Shown: positions 8,814 to 18,326, numbered from the stretch's first letter. The stretch is 39,637 nt of DNA from an uncultured Arenicella sp. (GCA_937989675.1 CALKRK010000288.1:1-39637), one strand, 5' to 3'. The notes: a model not told the origin generated them from the letters alone. A program made the numbers and translations.

Positions 8814-9983
8814 ATGTACAAAATTCTAACCTTAAACAACATTTCTCAGGTCGGTTTGGATAAGTTCCCAGCTGATGCTTACACGATTTCCGATCAAGAG
8901 GCTAACCCAGACGCGATCATATTACGCTCTTTCAAGATGCATGATATGGCGTTGCCTACGAGTTTAAAAGCCGTTGGTCGAGCTGGCGCAGGCGTTAACA
9001 ATATTCCGTTGGATAAAATGAGTGCAGCGGGTATCCCTGTCTTTAACGCGCCTGGTGCAAATGCCAACGCGGTAAAGGAGTTGGTGATTGCCTCTTTGTT
9101 TATCTCAGCGCGTAATATCAGTGAAGCGATTAAATATACCGATGAACTGCAAGGTGAAGACGCCGAGCTGTCTAAGATGGTGGAAGCGGGTAAAAAGAAA
9201 TACGCTGGCTTTGAATTGCCGGGTCGCACGATTGGTGTCGTTGGTTTGGGGGCGATTGGCCGAATGGTTGCTAATACCTGTGTTGATTTAGGCATGAATG
9301 TGATTGGTTTTGACCCAGGCTTAACTGTTGACGGCGCATGGCAGTTGTCTGCACAAATCGGCAGAGCCAACAGTGTTGAAGAAATGCTGCCTAAGGTCGA
9401 CTTTTTAACTGTGCATGTGCCTCTGATCGATGCAACACGAGACCTTATTAACGCCGATAATGTAGGCAAAATGAAGGAATCTGCGGTTGTCATTAATTTG
9501 GCGCGCGGCGGTATAGTCAATGACGATGCGGTATGTGCTGCTCTGGACGCAGGAAAGCTTGGCTGTTACGTCACGGATTTCCCAAACAACCGTACTAAGC
9601 AAACACCACAAGTAATTGGCTTGCCTCATTTGGGCGCGTCAACGGGCGAAGCGGAAGACAATTGCGCGGTTATGGTGGCTGATCAGGTTACGGATTACCT
9701 TGAAACGGGTAATATCAAGAACTCAGTTAATTTTCCAAATGTATCTATGCCGCGAGGAACAGATTACCGTTTAGTGGTCTGTAACGCGAATGTACCGAAT
9801 ATGGTAGGGCAAATTTCCACAATATTAGCGGACGCTAATCTCAATATTAATGACATGATTAATCAATCGCGCGGCGATGTTGCTTATACGATAGTCGACG
9901 TGGACAGCGAAATTCCACAGTCAGTCGTGGATACGATTAAGCAGCTAGACGGCATTATGATTGCGCGAACTATTCAAGCCTAA
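8814..9983 (+). CDS. serA: short-form D-3-phosphoglycerate dehydrogenase
   Basis: This enzyme probably oxidises 3-phosphoglycerate to 3-phosphohydroxypyruvate, the first step of serine synthesis. It has 389 residues: a split substrate domain, an NAD-binding domain with GLGAIG (144-149), Arg231 in LARGGIV, His272 in PHLGAST, and a C-terminal ACT domain (about 318-389) that probably senses serine. The usual catalytic Glu of the family's EP motif is not evident: the region reads YVTDFPNNR. That wording appears familiar from other short phosphoglycerate dehydrogenases. It lies directly after serC, which supports the assignment over other 2-hydroxyacid dehydrogenases. The ACT domain suggests feedback control. 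Confidence 0.88.
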   Translation: MYKILTLNNISQVGLDKFPADAYTISDQEANPDAIILRSFKMHDMALPTSLKAVGRAGAGVNNIPLDKMSAAGIPVFNAPGANANAVKELVIASLFISARNISEAIKYTDELQGEDAELSKMVEAGKKKYAGFELPGRTIGVVGLGAIGRMVANTCVDLGMNVIGFDPGLTVDGAWQLSAQIGRANSVEEMLPKVDFLTVHVPLIDATRDLINADNVGKMKESAVVINLARGGIVNDDAVCAALDAGKLGCYVTDFPNNRTKQTPQVIGLPHLGASTGEAEDNCAVMVADQVTDYLETGNIKNSVNFPNVSMPRGTDYRLVVCNANVPNMVGQISTILADANLNINDMINQSRGDVAYTIVDVDSEIPQSVVDTIKQLDGIMIARTIQA

Positions 9984-10018
9984 TGTATGTGGCATTAATC
10001 TACTGAGTTTGAATTCAT

Positions 10019-11179
10019 ATGGGCGACAAACCTAACAGCAAGCCGCGATCTCAAAAGCCAGAGTCTAGTGCGGCGCCGGACTCTGTAGAGCTGGTGGAAT
10101 TACGCAAAAAGATTGATGCGTTTGACCAACAGATTTTGAAATTGATTCAAGAGCGTGTTTTGGTTGCGGCTGATATTGCGAAAGCAAAAACGGCGGTTGA
10201 TGCAGATGCCTCGTTTTATCGTCCGGAGAGAGAAGCCCAGGTTTTACGACGTGTTCGTGAGCGCAATTCCAAATTGCGGGAAGAGCTTGATGGCTTGGTT
10301 TCGGATGATGAGATGGTTCGCTTAATGCGAGAAGTTATGTCGATTTCGTTGGCGGCGGAGATGCCGATGACCGTCGCCTACCTTGGCCCAGAGGGCACTT
10401 ATACGCAAGCGGCCGTTGTTAAGCATTTTGGGCAGGCAGTAAACAGCCTAGATGTGAAAACGATTGGCGATGTGTTTCGAGTGGTGGAGCAAGGCAAGGC
10501 TCATTTTGGTGTGGTACCGGTAGAGAACTCGACTGAGGGTGTGATTACGCATACGCTCGATTGTTTTTCTTCCTCGGACTTAAAAGTGTGTGGCGAAGTG
10601 CAGTTGCCTATTAGTCATCAGCTATTGAGTAATGCGGATGGGTTAACCAATGTAGAGGCCGTGTATGCTCACCCGCAGGCGCTGGCTCAATGCAGGCAAT
10701 GGTTAGAACGCTATCTGCCAGATGCTGAAGTTTTGAACGCTAACAGTAATGCTGAAGCCGCGATTATTGCGGCAAAAAATCCGGCCGTAGCGGCGATTGC
10801 CAGTGATATGGCGGCGAGGCTTTATCAAGTCAATATTCTTGCTTCAGGCATCGAGGATGAGCGCAATAATACAACACGATTTTTGATTATTGGGCGCGAC
10901 AGCTATGCGGCCAGCGGTGAAGATAAGACTACCATCATGGTATCAGCGCCGAATAAAGTTGGTAGCCTCTTCGAGCTATTGAAACCTCTTTACGATGCCG
11001 GTGTGGACATGAGTCGAATAGAATCTCGACCAAGCCGCCAGACCAACTGGGAATATGTGTTTTTCATTGACCTTATAGGCCACGTTGATGATGAGAAGGT
11101 AACGGCGGCTCTGGCTGAGTTGGAATCGCGTTCGGCTTTTTTCAAGTTAATCGGCTCTTACCCAGTGGGCGTACTGTAA
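10019..11179 (+). CDS. pheA: bifunctional chorismate mutase / prephenate dehydratase
   Basis: PheA converts chorismate to prephenate and then to phenylpyruvate, committing carbon to phenylalanine. The 386 residues contain a chorismate mutase domain (about 22-105; ELRKKIDAFDQQIL), a prephenate dehydratase domain (about 117-292; AYLGPEGTYTQ, VPVENSTEGV and the catalytic NNTTRFLIIG), and an ACT domain (about 300-386) with the ESRPS phenylalanine-binding motif. Feedback inhibition by phenylalanine is therefore expected. A polar N-terminal extension of about 20 residues precedes the mutase domain. tyrA follows after only 6 bp. Confidence 0.96.
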   Translation: MGDKPNSKPRSQKPESSAAPDSVELVELRKKIDAFDQQILKLIQERVLVAADIAKAKTAVDADASFYRPEREAQVLRRVRERNSKLREELDGLVSDDEMVRLMREVMSISLAAEMPMTVAYLGPEGTYTQAAVVKHFGQAVNSLDVKTIGDVFRVVEQGKAHFGVVPVENSTEGVITHTLDCFSSSDLKVCGEVQLPISHQLLSNADGLTNVEAVYAHPQALAQCRQWLERYLPDAEVLNANSNAEAAIIAAKNPAVAAIASDMAARLYQVNILASGIEDERNNTTRFLIIGRDSYAASGEDKTTIMVSAPNKVGSLFELLKPLYDAGVDMSRIESRPSRQTNWEYVFFIDLIGHVDDEKVTAALAELESRSAFFKLIGSYPVGVL

Positions 11180-11185
11180 GGTTAA

Positions 11186-12067
11186 ATGTTTAAACAAGTT
11201 ACCATTATTGGCACCGGGCTGCTGGGTGGCTCGTTCGCGCGCGATCTGCGCGAGCATCAATTGGCTGAGAAGATTGTCGGCGTGTGCCGTAGCAAAGAGA
11301 CAGCCGAGTTAGCGCTGTCATCGCGTGTTGTGGACGTGGTGCTGCCTGCGAAGGAAGCCGTGATTGGTGCAGATTTGATTGTGTTGGCCACACCGATGCA
11401 AGCTATGTTGCCGCTGTTAAATGAGTTGGATGGCAGTATTTCAGCCTCCGCGATTTTGACTGACGTTGGTAGTGTGAAGACCGATTTGTATAACCAGCTC
11501 AAACAACACGCACCGCAATTTCTAAATCAGTTTGTATTGGCACACCCCATTGCTGGCGGTGAGAGCTCCGGCGTTTCAGCGTCCAAGGTTGGTCTATTCA
11601 AAGACAAGCACGTAATTCTTACTCCTACCTCTGAGGTAAACGAAGTCGCTGTTCAGGCTATTCAAACTCTGTGGCAACAACTGGGTGCTCGAGTGCGCTC
11701 AATGAGCCTGCAAGAACACGACGCGATTTTTGCTAAAACTAGCCACCTGCCACATGTTATTGCCTTTAGTTTGGTCAATTTCTTAAGTAAGCAAGCAGAT
11801 AAAGAAAGGTTGTTCGATCTAGCAGCGGCTGGTTTTTATGACTTTACGCGCATTGCGTCAAGCGATGCCGAGATGTGGCGCGATATTTGCATCACAAACA
11901 GAGATCAGGTATTGCTTGCTTTGGACGGGTTTCAAGAACAATTAAGTACGATTCGACAACATGTAGCTGACACCGACCAAGATAAAATACTCGGCTATTT
12001 TGGTGAAGCTAAGAGCGCCAGAGATACTGGTTTATTAAAAAAGGCAGAAGCGCTCGCAAAAGAATAG
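11186..12067 (+). CDS. tyrA: prephenate dehydrogenase
   Basis: This is an NAD(P)-dependent dehydrogenase of the TyrA family that oxidatively decarboxylates prephenate (or arogenate) towards tyrosine. Its 293 residues have the N-terminal Rossmann motif IIGTGLLGGSFA, TDVGSVK, the HPIAGGE substrate-binding motif (about residues 120-126) and the TSHLPHVIAFSL helix. It is a single-function enzyme without chorismate mutase or ACT domain, unlike E. coli TyrA. In many relatives the tyrA and aroA domains are fused; here they are separate genes 69 bp apart. The choice between prephenate and arogenate as substrate cannot be made by eye. Confidence 0.92.
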   Translation: MFKQVTIIGTGLLGGSFARDLREHQLAEKIVGVCRSKETAELALSSRVVDVVLPAKEAVIGADLIVLATPMQAMLPLLNELDGSISASAILTDVGSVKTDLYNQLKQHAPQFLNQFVLAHPIAGGESSGVSASKVGLFKDKHVILTPTSEVNEVAVQAIQTLWQQLGARVRSMSLQEHDAIFAKTSHLPHVIAFSLVNFLSKQADKERLFDLAAAGFYDFTRIASSDAEMWRDICITNRDQVLLALDGFQEQLSTIRQHVADTDQDKILGYFGEAKSARDTGLLKKAEALAKE

Positions 12068-12136
12068 AGTTTGCAGTAAAACGGTGGTTCGGGGTTGCCC
12101 CTCAAATACCGACTAACACAAGAGTAATAACAAAAA

Positions 12137-13462
12137 ATGAGTTCCAAATTAGTCTTAACCGCATCGCCTGCAAAGCAGAGTTTAAAGGGCACTGTTCGAG
12201 TTCCTGGTGATAAATCGATGTCACATCGAGCGGTAATGTTTTCGTCGCTGGCCAATGGCACAAGTCATGTTACGGGGTTATTGGAAGGCGAGGACGTGAT
12301 GGCGACTTTGGCTGCGTTTCGAGCCATGGGCGTCGAAGCGGATGGCCCGAACAATGGCACCTTAACAGTTCAGGGTGTTGGAATGCGTGGTTTAAAGGAG
12401 CCTGAACAAGACCTTGATATGGGTAACTCTGGCACGGCAATGCGCCTGATGACTGGAATTCTCGCCGCGCAGAATTTCGCGTCCAAGCTGGTCGGTGACG
12501 AGTCATTATCTGGTAGACCAATGCGCCGAGTAACTGTGCCTCTGACATCAATGGGCGCACGCTGCGCGACCGATGAAAATGGTTGCCCGCCAATTCATAT
12601 TCGCGGAGTAGAGAAGCTAGAACCAATCACTTACAAGTTGCCAATGGCGAGCGCGCAAATTAAGTCGGCGGTTCTATTGGCTGGCTTATACGCTGACGGA
12701 GAGACTAGTGTTACCGAGCCCGCTCCAACGCGAGACCATACCGAGCGTATGCTCAAAGCTTACGGATACGACTGTGAAACTGAGAAGCTAAATGAGCAAG
12801 CCAGTACTATTCGGCTGAGTGGTGGTGGCGAACTGACAGCGACTAATATTGATATCCCGTCTGATATTTCGTCAGCCGCTTTCTTTATGGTGGCCGCTTC
12901 AATTGTGTCAGGCTCTAAGTTGACACTTGAGCATGTCTGCGTTAACCCAACGCGCACTGGTATTATCGATATCCTAAAATCCATGGGCGCTGACATCCGC
13001 TTAGTGAATCCTCGCGCTGTTGGTGGCGAGCCTGTGGCCGATATTGAGGTGCGCTATGTTGGTTTGAAGGGTTGTGAGATCGATCCGAACTTGGTTCCGC
13101 TGGCAATAGATGAATTTCCGGTTATTTGTATAGCGGCAGCATGTGCGAAAGGGCAAACAGTGGTGTCTGGCGCTGAAGAGCTGCGACACAAAGAAAGTGA
13201 TCGAATATCGGCGATGGTCGAAGGTATGCGAAATATTGGTGTTGAAGTCGAAGAGCGCCGCGATGGCATGGTGATCACCAGTGGAACGATTAAGGGCGGT
13301 GAGGTTGAAAGCCATCATGATCATCGTATTGCGATGTCATTTGCGATTGCCGGTGCGGTAAGTGAAGGCGACATTATTATTGATGGTGCCGAGACTGTTG
13401 CCACATCATTTCCTAACTTTGTAGAGTTGGCTAACGTTGCTGGCTTAAACATTGAAAGTTGA
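12137..13462 (+). CDS. aroA: 3-phosphoshikimate 1-carboxyvinyltransferase (EPSP synthase), class II type
   Basis: AroA joins shikimate-3-phosphate and phosphoenolpyruvate to give EPSP, the sixth shikimate-pathway step. The 441 residues have GDKS (24-27), NSGTAMR (97-103), RDHTE (199-203), SAQIK (172-176), NPTR (270-273), the catalytic region LAIDEFP (D325) and RHKESDR (350-356). GDKS, RDHTE, SAQIK and NPTR together are the motif set described for class II EPSP synthases, the type with natural glyphosate tolerance. Leu104 replaces the proline that follows the GTAMR motif in E. coli AroA. The 3' end overlaps the possible cmk start by 11 bp, which suggests translational coupling. Confidence 0.97.
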   Translation: MSSKLVLTASPAKQSLKGTVRVPGDKSMSHRAVMFSSLANGTSHVTGLLEGEDVMATLAAFRAMGVEADGPNNGTLTVQGVGMRGLKEPEQDLDMGNSGTAMRLMTGILAAQNFASKLVGDESLSGRPMRRVTVPLTSMGARCATDENGCPPIHIRGVEKLEPITYKLPMASAQIKSAVLLAGLYADGETSVTEPAPTRDHTERMLKAYGYDCETEKLNEQASTIRLSGGGELTATNIDIPSDISSAAFFMVAASIVSGSKLTLEHVCVNPTRTGIIDILKSMGADIRLVNPRAVGGEPVADIEVRYVGLKGCEIDPNLVPLAIDEFPVICIAAACAKGQTVVSGAEELRHKESDRISAMVEGMRNIGVEVEERRDGMVITSGTIKGGEVESHHDHRIAMSFAIAGAVSEGDIIIDGAETVATSFPNFVELANVAGLNIES

Positions 13463-14150
13463 TCCCAAGGCCGGTTTGTCAACTAGCAATTTACCTCCAG
13501 TTTTAGCACTTGACGGCCCTAGTGGTTCCGGCAAAGGCACCATTGGCCAAATTTGTTCATTAAGGTTTGGTTGGCATTACTTGGATAGCGGTGCCATATA
13601 TCGAGGTTTGGCCTGGTTGGCTGGTGATCAAAATGTGTCGCCTGAAGATGTGCCCGCTTTGGTCGATCTGGCCGATAATATGGAATTGGTTTGTCATGTG
13701 CGCGAAGACGATGTGGCAATGGTCGAGGTCAATGGTCATGTCGTAACAGATGAGTTGAGAACCGAAGAAACTGGCGAAATAGCCAGTAAAATTGCGCCTT
13801 TACAAGAAGTAAGGGCTTCTTTATTAGCCATGCAGCGTCGCTGCCGCAAAGCGCCTGGATTGGTCGCTGATGGCCGTGATATGGGCACAGTTGTGTTCCC
13901 GGACGCCGATTTCAAGGTGTTTTTGACCGCGAGCGCCGAAATAAGGGCGCAAAGGCGTTTTGATCAGTTGAAATCCAAGGGCTTCGATGTTAATCTCGCG
14001 CGCCTGTTAGAGTCGATTCAGGCGCGTGATGTCCGAGATTCGAGCCGAGCAGTGTCGCCGTTGAAACCAGCTGACGACGCTTATGTGCTTGATACTTCAG
14101 ACCTTACTATTGACGAAGTCGTTACGCGAATTCTGGATCATGTAAATTAA
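13452..14150 (+). CDS. cmk: (d)CMP kinase
   Basis: Cmk phosphorylates CMP and dCMP with ATP. The 232 residues start with the P-loop GPSGSGKGT (22-30) and include the LDSGAIYRGLAW and DGRDMGTVVFPDA motifs that bind the nucleotide. The TTG at 13452 overlaps aroA. A second TTG at 13476 (residue 9) has AAGG 5 nt upstream and would remove the overlap, so the true start is uncertain between the two. Either keeps the whole kinase domain. The cmk–rpsA order is conserved in this class. Confidence 0.94.
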   Translation: MKVDPKAGLSTSNLPPVLALDGPSGSGKGTIGQICSLRFGWHYLDSGAIYRGLAWLAGDQNVSPEDVPALVDLADNMELVCHVREDDVAMVEVNGHVVTDELRTEETGEIASKIAPLQEVRASLLAMQRRCRKAPGLVADGRDMGTVVFPDADFKVFLTASAEIRAQRRFDQLKSKGFDVNLARLLESIQARDVRDSSRAVSPLKPADDAYVLDTSDLTIDEVVTRILDHVN

Positions 14151-14232
14151 CGCTCGCCCCAGACGGACTGGGTATTGAGTTAGAAAAGTGCGGTACGCGC
14201 AATGTGTGCTTCACTATAAAAGGTAAGAAGTT

Positions 14233-15903
14233 ATGAGCGAATCATTCGCTGAAATGTTTGAAGAGAGCCTAAAAAATACCGTCATGACTGTCGGTGAGGT
14301 GATCAAAGCTGAAGTTGTTTCTGTTGACGGTGACTACGTTACTGTTACCGCCGGCCTTAAGTCAGAAGCCGAAATTCCACTCTCCCAATTTGCTAAGATC
14401 GAAGGCGAATACAATGTTCACGAAGGTGACCTTGTTGAAGTAGCCATCGAAAGTGTTGAAGACGGCTATGGCCGTACTAAATTGTCGCATGACAAAGCTC
14501 GTCGAGTTCGAGTTTGGGCTGAGTTGGAAAAAGCACACGAAAACGAAGACATCGTTGTGGGTCAAATCACGGGCAAAGTGAAAGGTGGTTTCACCGTATC
14601 ACTGCAAAACGTTCGTGCATTCCTACCGGGTTCTTTGGTTGACGTGCGCCCTGTAAAAGATTCTGCGTATCTTGAAAACCGTGACCTAGAGTTGAAGGTA
14701 ATCAAGATCGATAAAGCCCGTAACAACGTTGTTGTTTCTCGCCGTGCAGTGGTTGAGAACGAGTTGGGTGCGGAGCGCGAAGAGCTGCTTAAAACTATTG
14801 AAGAAGGCCAAATCGTTAAGGGTATCGTTAAGAACCTTACTGATTATGGTGCGTTCATCAACTTGGGTGGTATCGACGGCTTATTACACATTACGGATAT
14901 GGCTTGGAAGCGTGTTAAGCATCCATCTGAAATCCTTGAAGTGGGCCAGGATATTGAAGCGAAAGTTCTTAAGTTTGATAAAGAGAAAGCACGTGTTTCT
15001 CTAGGCATCAAGCAAATGGGTGATGACCCATGGAAAGACTTGGCTCGCCGCTTTACAGTTGACTCTCGTCACTACGGTAAAGTCACTAACATCACTGATT
15101 ACGGTGCTTTTGTCGAGCTTGAAGATGGTGTTGAAGGTTTGGTTCACGTTTCTGAAATGGACTGGACTAATAAAAACATTCATCCGAGCAAAGTTTGCCA
15201 AGTTAATGATGAAGTTGAAGTCATGGTGCTCGAGATTGATCCAGAGCGACGTCGTATTTCTCTTGGCATGAAACAATGTAAAGTGAACCCATGGGATAGC
15301 TTTGCGGCAACGCATAAGAAAGGCGATAAAGTTGTTGGTCGTATTAAGTCGATCACTGACTTTGGTGTCTTTATTGGCTTGGACGGCAACATCGATGGTT
15401 TGATTCACTTAAGCGATCTGTCTTGGAACGAAGATGGTGAAGAAGTCATTCGTAACTTCGCTAAAGGCGATGAGCTAGAAGCGGTTGTCTTGGCAGTTGA
15501 TTCAGACCGAGAGCGTATTTCTTTAGGTGTGAAGCAAGTTTCTGGTGATCCATTTAGTGATTTTGTTGCTGGTAATAGTAAAGGCGCTGTTGTTAAAGGT
15601 AAGGTCAAAGAAGCTGATGCGCGTGGTGTTACCATTGAACTTGCAGATGGCATTGAAGGTTACCTGCGTGCTGCGGAAATCTCGCGTGATCATGTTGAAG
15701 ACGCGTCAGCCTTGTTCAGTGTTGGTGATGATGTTGAATCTAAGATCACGTCAATTGATCGTAAGACTCGACGTATTTCATTGTCGATTAAAGCACTTGA
15801 GGCTCAGCATGAAAGCGAAGCGATTCAAGAATATGCGCGCGGAAACGACGAATCTGGCAGCAGTTTGTTAGCCGAGAAATTAAAAGAGCAATTGAACAAA
15901 TAA
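14233..15903 (+). CDS. rpsA: 30S ribosomal protein S1
   Basis: S1 binds mRNA and helps the 30S subunit unfold and load it during initiation. The 556 residues match E. coli (557) and contain six S1 (OB-fold) repeats. The last four are seen as recurring [27 protein letters not shown] modules between about residues 185 and 530. Codon use is biased towards common codons, as expected for a highly expressed gene. AAGGTAAG lies upstream of the ATG. In E. coli S1 represses its own translation through leader structures; the 82-bp gap here is too short for me to judge. A strong terminator follows. Confidence 0.98.
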   Translation: MSESFAEMFEESLKNTVMTVGEVIKAEVVSVDGDYVTVTAGLKSEAEIPLSQFAKIEGEYNVHEGDLVEVAIESVEDGYGRTKLSHDKARRVRVWAELEKAHENEDIVVGQITGKVKGGFTVSLQNVRAFLPGSLVDVRPVKDSAYLENRDLELKVIKIDKARNNVVVSRRAVVENELGAEREELLKTIEEGQIVKGIVKNLTDYGAFINLGGIDGLLHITDMAWKRVKHPSEILEVGQDIEAKVLKFDKEKARVSLGIKQMGDDPWKDLARRFTVDSRHYGKVTNITDYGAFVELEDGVEGLVHVSEMDWTNKNIHPSKVCQVNDEVEVMVLEIDPERRRISLGMKQCKVNPWDSFAATHKKGDKVVGRIKSITDFGVFIGLDGNIDGLIHLSDLSWNEDGEEVIRNFAKGDELEAVVLAVDSDRERISLGVKQVSGDPFSDFVAGNSKGAVVKGKVKEADARGVTIELADGIEGYLRAAEISRDHVEDASALFSVGDDVESKITSIDRKTRRISLSIKALEAQHESEAIQEYARGNDESGSSLLAEKLKEQLNK

Positions 15904-15926
15904 CGTTCTTTTAGTCACCGTCTATG

Positions 15927-15965
15927 AAAACCGCAGTTCGCCATTTGGCGGGCTGCGGTTTTTTT
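15927..15965 (+). terminator. intrinsic terminator of rpsA
   Basis: CCGCAG and CTGCGG, extended inside by CGCC/GGCG around an ATTT loop, form a strong hairpin flanked by AAAA and a run of seven Ts. It starts 23 bp after the rpsA stop. Confidence 0.92.
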
Positions 15966-15993
15966 ACATTTGTGCAACTATCTCCCTTTTTTA

Positions 15994-16018
15994 TGTTTCA
16001 TTAATGATAAATGAAACA
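15994..16018. promoter_or_regulatory. 9-bp perfect dyad upstream of ihfB
   Basis: TGTTTCATT and AATGAAACA form a perfect inverted repeat with a 7-nt centre, in AT-rich DNA about 60 bp upstream of the likely ihfB promoter. No T-run follows, so a protein-binding site is more likely than a terminator. The binding factor is unknown. Confidence 0.4.
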
Positions 16019-16056
16019 ATATCAGTTACTTAGAGGTCTTTTTTGCCTCTGTGTTG

Positions 16057-16085
16057 TTGCGCGATTGATTCGGACTCTCTATACT
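16057..16085 (+). promoter_or_regulatory. candidate ihfB promoter
   Basis: TTGCGC at 16057-16062 and TATACT at 16080-16085 are separated by 17 bp. The start site would lie near 16092, giving a leader of about 29 nt before the ihfB ATG. Confidence 0.5.
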
Positions 16086-16120
16086 TTCTCGCCTGCATTA
16101 ATCAAGGGTAAATTAGGGTA

Positions 16121-16426
16121 ATGATTAAAACACCAACCATCACGAGATCGGAACTCATTGATACATTGGTCGAAAAACAGCCACATTTAGCGCATCGGGA
16201 TGTCGAGTTAGCGGTAAAAACTGTGTTGGAGCGTATGGGGAATGCGTTTGAGGAAGGTGATCGAATTGAAATTCGTGGTTTCGGAAGCTTCTCTTTGCAT
16301 TATCGCCCCGCACGCGTTGGCCGTAATCCAAAAACGGGTGAGTCTGTTGCGGTGGAAGATAAATTTTCGCCACACTTTAAGCCAGGTAAAGAACTGAAAG
16401 AGCGGGTTGACGCGATAAACTCCTAG
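16121..16426 (+). CDS. ihfB: integration host factor subunit beta
   Basis: IHF beta forms a DNA-bending heterodimer with IhfA that shapes promoters, origins and recombination sites. The 101 residues fit the HU/IHF family. [14 protein letters not shown] is the N-terminal helix, [28 protein letters not shown] carries the beta-arm with its conserved proline that intercalates into DNA, and the terminal helix follows. The Arg-rich arm and the position after rpsA identify IhfB rather than HU. It seems to have its own promoter after the rpsA terminator. Confidence 0.96.
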   Translation: MIKTPTITRSELIDTLVEKQPHLAHRDVELAVKTVLERMGNAFEEGDRIEIRGFGSFSLHYRPARVGRNPKTGESVAVEDKFSPHFKPGKELKERVDAINS

Positions 16427-16579
16427 TAAGTTGGTACGTGTTGTATAGCTTGTCGGCTATGTGTTGAGCTACCAGTTTTAACTGAGCCTGTTAAAGTTTT
16501 CTAAACGTTCACCATTTCTGAGCTCTAACGGTATACTTAGAGTTATTGTTATCCTATTTCTGTAACAGGCCTATTGTTT

Positions 16580-16897
16580 ATGAAGAAGTTACTTTCAATC
16601 ATATTGTTTTTGCTATTCGCCGTGTTCGCGTTTTCGCTGAACTTGAAGAATCCAGATTCGGTGACGCTGAAATATTACTTTGGTCTGCAAGCGCAGGTTG
16701 ATCTTTACATCGTATTGCTAGTGCCTTTTGTTATCGGATTGCTGTTAGGTTTATTGTTAATGAGTTTGTCGGTGGTTCGCAATAAAATGGCGGTTGGTAA
16801 AACCAAGCGTAAACTAGCGAAAGTTGAGAAGGAAGTACAAAACCTTCGTGCAGCGCCAATTACCGACCCGATGAACGACGAGATTCAATCAAGCTAA
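16580..16897 (+). CDS. lapA: lipopolysaccharide assembly protein A (LapA domain)
   Basis: LapA is a small inner-membrane protein (former DUF1049) that acts with LapB in tuning LpxC levels and so lipopolysaccharide synthesis. The 105 residues start at the ATG at 16580; the TTG at 16574 adds only two residues. Two membrane helices (about 3-21 and 42-65) are separated by the typical loop LKNPDSVTLKYYFG, and a basic then coiled C-terminal segment lies in the cytoplasm. lapB follows 28 bp downstream, as in E. coli. Confidence 0.9.
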   Translation: MKKLLSIILFLLFAVFAFSLNLKNPDSVTLKYYFGLQAQVDLYIVLLVPFVIGLLLGLLLMSLSVVRNKMAVGKTKRKLAKVEKEVQNLRAAPITDPMNDEIQSS

Positions 16898-16925
16898 CAC
16901 TGCTAATTCGAATATAGAGTTCCAA

Positions 16926-18083
16926 TTGAGCCTATTTGAAACAATAAATTGGATGTGGCCAGCCATTGGGCTGGCCTTTTTATTGGGTGTTGTGGCGACC
17001 CGTTGGTTTTTTAAAAAATTAGGCTTTAAGCCGCGGCAAAAGGTTAACTCGGAGTATTTTAAGGGCCTTAATTTTCTACTCAATGAAGAGACGGATAAAG
17101 CCATAGAAGTTTTTATCAAAGCCTTGGAAGTAGACAGTGAAACAGTCGAATTGCATCTCGCGCTGGGAGGCTTATTCCGTCGTAAGGGGCAGGTAGATAG
17201 AGCCACGCGGATTCATCAAAATCTGGTTGCCAGGCCAACCTTAACCGATGAACAGCGAATGCAGGCCGTGTATGAGCTCGCGCAGGATTATTATAAAGCG
17301 GGTTGGTTAGATCGAGCAGAAAACTTGTTTAAGGAGCTGATGGGGTCTGATGCTTATCGTTCTTCGGCGATTAATGGCCTGTGTCAAATTTACCAGCAGG
17401 AAAAGGAGTGGCAGCAAGCGATTGATGTGTTACGTCGCCATAAACGCAGCGAACGCGGCGAATATGCTAAGCAAATAGCGCACTATTATTGTGAGTTGGC
17501 AGAGGTGTCAATTAATGTTGGGGATTCTGAACAAGCTCGAAAATTTTTAAGTCAGGCAAGGTCTGAAGATCAAACTATTGCCAGAGTTAACTTGTTGCGC
17601 GGAGATTTAAATTTTAACGAGGGTAACTTTTCGAAAGCGATACACTGCTGGCAAAGCCTTATTGCTAACCATCCGCAGTTAGCTCAATTGGTGGTCGCGA
17701 AAATGATTGCTTGTTATCGAGAAAAGGGTGACGAGCGCGGACTTAAGCGCTATTTGATAGGTGTCTCAGCATTGCCAAAAGATGATGCTGCGTTTGATCT
17801 ATGGCGTAACTCCTTGGTTGAATTGCTAGGGCAGGAACAGGCGATAGCACATATATTTTCACAGGTGCAGCAGCAAGGCCTGAGTGGGCCCGCCGCCTCG
17901 TTTCTATCCGACGCGGTAAGCGAAGATCAACTAGGTGTAGAATTTCGGGCGACTTTACTTTCGAATTTGTTAGCTAGAGCAAAAGAACGCAAGATTGAGT
18001 ATACTTGTGTCGGGTGCGGTTTTGATACGCGAGCCATGTATTGGTTCTGTCCTAACTGCGGGGAGTGGGAGAGTTTTAGATAA
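16926..18083 (+). CDS. lapB: lipopolysaccharide assembly protein B (TPR, rubredoxin-type zinc site)
   Basis: LapB (YciM) is the membrane-anchored adaptor that couples LpxC to FtsH-driven proteolysis and so limits lipopolysaccharide synthesis. The 385 residues contain an N-terminal membrane helix (about 9-25), a basic stop-transfer stretch, about nine TPR-like repeats (about 40-330), and a C-terminal rubredoxin-type metal site with Cys361, Cys364, Cys375 and Cys378. The start is a TTG at 16926. Its proteolytic partner ftsH is also in this window, about 9 kb downstream. Confidence 0.93.
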   Translation: MSLFETINWMWPAIGLAFLLGVVATRWFFKKLGFKPRQKVNSEYFKGLNFLLNEETDKAIEVFIKALEVDSETVELHLALGGLFRRKGQVDRATRIHQNLVARPTLTDEQRMQAVYELAQDYYKAGWLDRAENLFKELMGSDAYRSSAINGLCQIYQQEKEWQQAIDVLRRHKRSERGEYAKQIAHYYCELAEVSINVGDSEQARKFLSQARSEDQTIARVNLLRGDLNFNEGNFSKAIHCWQSLIANHPQLAQLVVAKMIACYREKGDERGLKRYLIGVSALPKDDAAFDLWRNSLVELLGQEQAIAHIFSQVQQQGLSGPAASFLSDAVSEDQLGVEFRATLLSNLLARAKERKIEYTCVGCGFDTRAMYWFCPNCGEWESFR

Positions 18084-18326
18084 GTAATTCTCACTTTTGC
18101 TTTATTTCAAGCCGTGAGGCGAGGAGCGGGAACGCTGATGAGTTTAACGATTTTACTGTCTATGACAGTTTTTCGTCGCGAACTAGATCATAATGTCCAT
18201 AACCAAGCAAAAGTAATACTGTAAGTTAGGAATTGCAAAAGACAACACGAGCCTATTTATTGCTAGCATTTGCTGGTGAATCTTTAGGTAATAATAAGAC
18301 CCTTCGATAATAATACGAGTTAGTCA

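Noticed and set aside
8894-9520. 208-codon ORF antisense to serA
   Set aside because: It is a shadow of the coding bias of serA in another frame; the sense protein is unmistakable.
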